Shown in pieces: positions 4,683 to 5,950 of a DNA stretch of 5,950 nucleotides. Below the pieces are notes generated by a model, which ran no database searches, was not told where the DNA came from, and saw only the letters and a list, made by a program, of their open reading frames with translations. Position 1 is the stretch's first letter. Each line of letters starts with the position of its first letter. Made by a program: the position numbers and the translations under genes. Source of the DNA: an uncultured Magnetococcales bacterium (GTDB lineage Bacteria; Pseudomonadota; Magnetococcia; Magnetococcales; Magnetaquicoccaceae); assembly GCA_903913345.1 (NCBI GenBank), contig CAIWLA010000085.1, positions 1 to 5,950 on the forward strand, in the 5' to 3' direction.

Positions 4683-5950
4683 GTACCAACCCTTTTTCAA
4701 TCTCAAGGAACCGCCTTTTGCCATCACGCCGGATCCGCGCTTTCTGTTCCTGGGAGAGAAACACCGGGCCGCCTTGGCCCATCTGCTCTACGGCATTCGA
4801 GGCAGCAGCGGCTTTATCCTGTTGACCGGAGAGGTCGGAACCGGCAAAACCACCCTCTCCCGCTGCCTGATCGAGCAGGTTCCCGGCTCGGTCGAAATCG
4901 CACTCATCCTGAATCCCACCCTCTCCCCACTTGAATTGCTGGCCTCCCTGTGTGACGATATGGGTATTGACTACCCCGAATCCGCCACCTTCAAGACCCT
5001 GTTTGATCTGCTGAATCGACGGCTCTTGGAAAATTATGCCGCCAGTAAAACAACTGTTTTGATCCTGGATGAGGTGCAAAAGATAAGCGTTGAGGCACTG
5101 GAACAGGTCCGTTTGTTGAGCAACCTGGAGACGAATCAACGAAAGTTATTGCATATTATCCTCCTCGGTCAACCAGAATTGATCCCGATGCTGGCCCGAC
5201 CAGAGTTGCGTCCATTCAGTCAACGGATTACCGCCCGGCATCATATTGCCCCGCTGACGGCGGCCGAGACGCGGGCGTTTGTTCGATATCGGCTGACCGT
5301 GGCAGGGGCTTCGCAGGCCATTTTCGGGATGGGGGCACTCTGGGTGATTCACCGGGCATCCCAGGGCATTCCCCGTTTGATCAACCAGATGTGTGACCGT
5401 GCCCTGTTGGGGGCCTGTTTGTCGGGAAGCCGTCGGGTCACGGTGCGGATTGCCCGTGCCGCCATCCAGGAGGTGATGGGGCCTGCGCACCGCCACGAAC
5501 GCCGCCGTACCGCACGGCCTGTGCTGATGGTTTTGATCCTGCTGGGTCTCTGGATGGCCAGCCTCTCATTTTTCCAAACCGTTGCCGTACCCTGGGTGGG
5601 GCATGACGCCTGGGTGGTCTCTCTCCAGACGGTTTTTCAATCGGTGATCGAAAAGGGAACGCGCCGATGGGCATCGCTCCGCCAGGAATTTCGTGCGCCG
5701 GGCAATGAGGCAACCCCGGCCCTGGACGAAAGGCGAGAGGAAGGGTTCCCGGAGATCCCTTTGTTCGTGCAATCGATGCAACCCGCCCCGGCGATCCATA
5801 CACCACAGGGGGGTGCTGCACCCCGTTACCAAAGACGTTTTAATGCCCAGGTCATCGATGTGGTGGATGGATGCCATCTGGAGGTGAGAGAGGAGGGGGG
5901 GGCTGATGGGGGGGGGGCTGATGGGGGGGGGCTGATGGGGGGGGGACTGA
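4681..5950 (+). CDS. mshM: ExeA/MshM-type AAA ATPase, 3' end beyond the window
   Basis: AAA ATPase of the ExeA/GspA/MshM group, 423 codons visible and still open at the edge. The N-terminus MYQPFFNLKEPPFAITPDPR is the group's hallmark. Walker A is GEVGTGKTT (50-58) and Walker B is TVLILDEVQ (125-133), with DEVQ where DEAQ is usual. The segment RLLSNLET...LLHIILLGQPEL (104-166 region downstream of Walker B) is typical. AAA C-terminal helices contain GIPRLINQMCDRAL (about 229-242 of the lid). A transmembrane segment spans about 281-296 (VLMVLILLGLWMASLS), then a periplasmic part of unknown fold. In ExeA this ATPase binds peptidoglycan and drives secretin multimerisation; a similar job for MshL is inferred. 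ATG 4681 has GGAG six bases upstream. It is divergent from the mshL-mshN-mshE operon. From residue 406 the coding sequence enters a G-tract repeat array that makes the frame after it uncertain. Confidence 0.87.
   Translation, partial: MYQPFFNLKEPPFAITPDPRFLFLGEKHRAALAHLLYGIRGSSGFILLTGEVGTGKTTLSRCLIEQVPGSVEIALILNPTLSPLELLASLCDDMGIDYPESATFKTLFDLLNRRLLENYAASKTTVLILDEVQKISVEALEQVRLLSNLETNQRKLLHIILLGQPELIPMLARPELRPFSQRITARHHIAPLTAAETRAFVRYRLTVAGASQAIFGMGALWVIHRASQGIPRLINQMCDRALLGACLSGSRRVTVRIARAAIQEVMGPAHRHERRRTARPVLMVLILLGLWMASLSFFQTVAVPWVGHDAWVVSLQTVFQSVIEKGTRRWASLRQEFRAPGNEATPALDERREEGFPEIPLFVQSMQPAPAIHTPQGGAAPRYQRRFNAQVIDVVDGCHLEVREEGGADGGGADGGGLMGGGL
5895..5950 (+). repeat. G8-10/CTGAT tandem array inside mshM
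   Basis: Four G runs lie at 5895-5902 (8 G), 5908-5917 (10 G), 5923-5931 (9 G) and 5937-5945 (9 G). The first three are each followed by CTGAT and the last by ACTGA at the window edge. Unit lengths are 13, 15 and 14 bases, so the reading frame shifts along the array: it encodes GG-AD-GGG-AD-GGG-LM-GGG-L in the mshM frame. TGA triplets occur at 5904, 5919, 5933 and 5948, all out of frame as written. It may be a slippage-prone contingency tract or an assembly/sequencing artefact. Confidence 0.9.

Noticed and set aside
4249..4934. Plus-strand frames overlapping the DUF4351-like gene and the start of mshM
   Set aside because: They lack domain content, and those reaching past 4681 are out of frame with the strongly conserved AAA ATPase.

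Overview
This window carries part of a type IV pilus (MSHA-type) biogenesis cluster from a GC-rich Gram-negative bacterium. The outer-membrane secretin, the lipoprotein signal and the Msh-type gene set point to Pseudomonadota. Finer placement is a guess: msh clusters mixed with Rpn/DUF4351-type proteins suggest something like Magnetococcales or a gamma/betaproteobacterium, but nothing here decides it.

Layout. On the minus strand, transcribed right to left, are the secretin mshL (3809-1983), a membrane-anchored TPR protein resembling MshN (1986-628) and the first 210 codons of the pilus extension ATPase mshE (631 to the left edge). Each of these three genes overlaps the next by ATGA, so they form one tightly coupled operon. 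The mshE N-terminus carries a full match to the published MshEN cyclic-di-GMP-binding motif, so pilus extension is predicted to respond to c-di-GMP. To the right, 3981-4682 on the minus strand holds a small protein with a DUF4351-like C-terminus, as found at the end of Rpn/PD-(D/E)XK putative transposases. It lacks the nuclease domain and looks like a remnant. From 4681 the plus strand encodes an ExeA/MshM-type AAA ATPase that runs off the right edge.

How the parts would work together: MshE powers pilin polymerisation at the inner membrane, MshL is the outer-membrane exit pore, the MshN-like TPR protein probably bridges parts of the envelope machine, and the MshM/ExeA-type ATPase probably helps insert or assemble the secretin. 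In the well-known Vibrio msh locus, mshI-J-K-L-M-N-E are collinear. Here mshM is split off and divergent, mshIJK are not next to mshL, and the Rpn-like remnant sits at the breakpoint.

The most unusual feature is at the right edge. Inside mshM, after its transmembrane segment, lie four runs of 8-10 G separated by CTGAT (5895-5950). Each spacer contains a TGA in an alternate frame, so most single-G slips would end the protein inside the array. This looks like a contingency (phase-variation) switch, unless it is a homopolymer sequencing or assembly error. Three other genes also carry short in-frame tandem repeats. I see no tRNA, rRNA, CRISPR array or complete insertion sequence. Non-coding space is limited to about 170 nt upstream of mshL and an uncertain stretch upstream of mshM.
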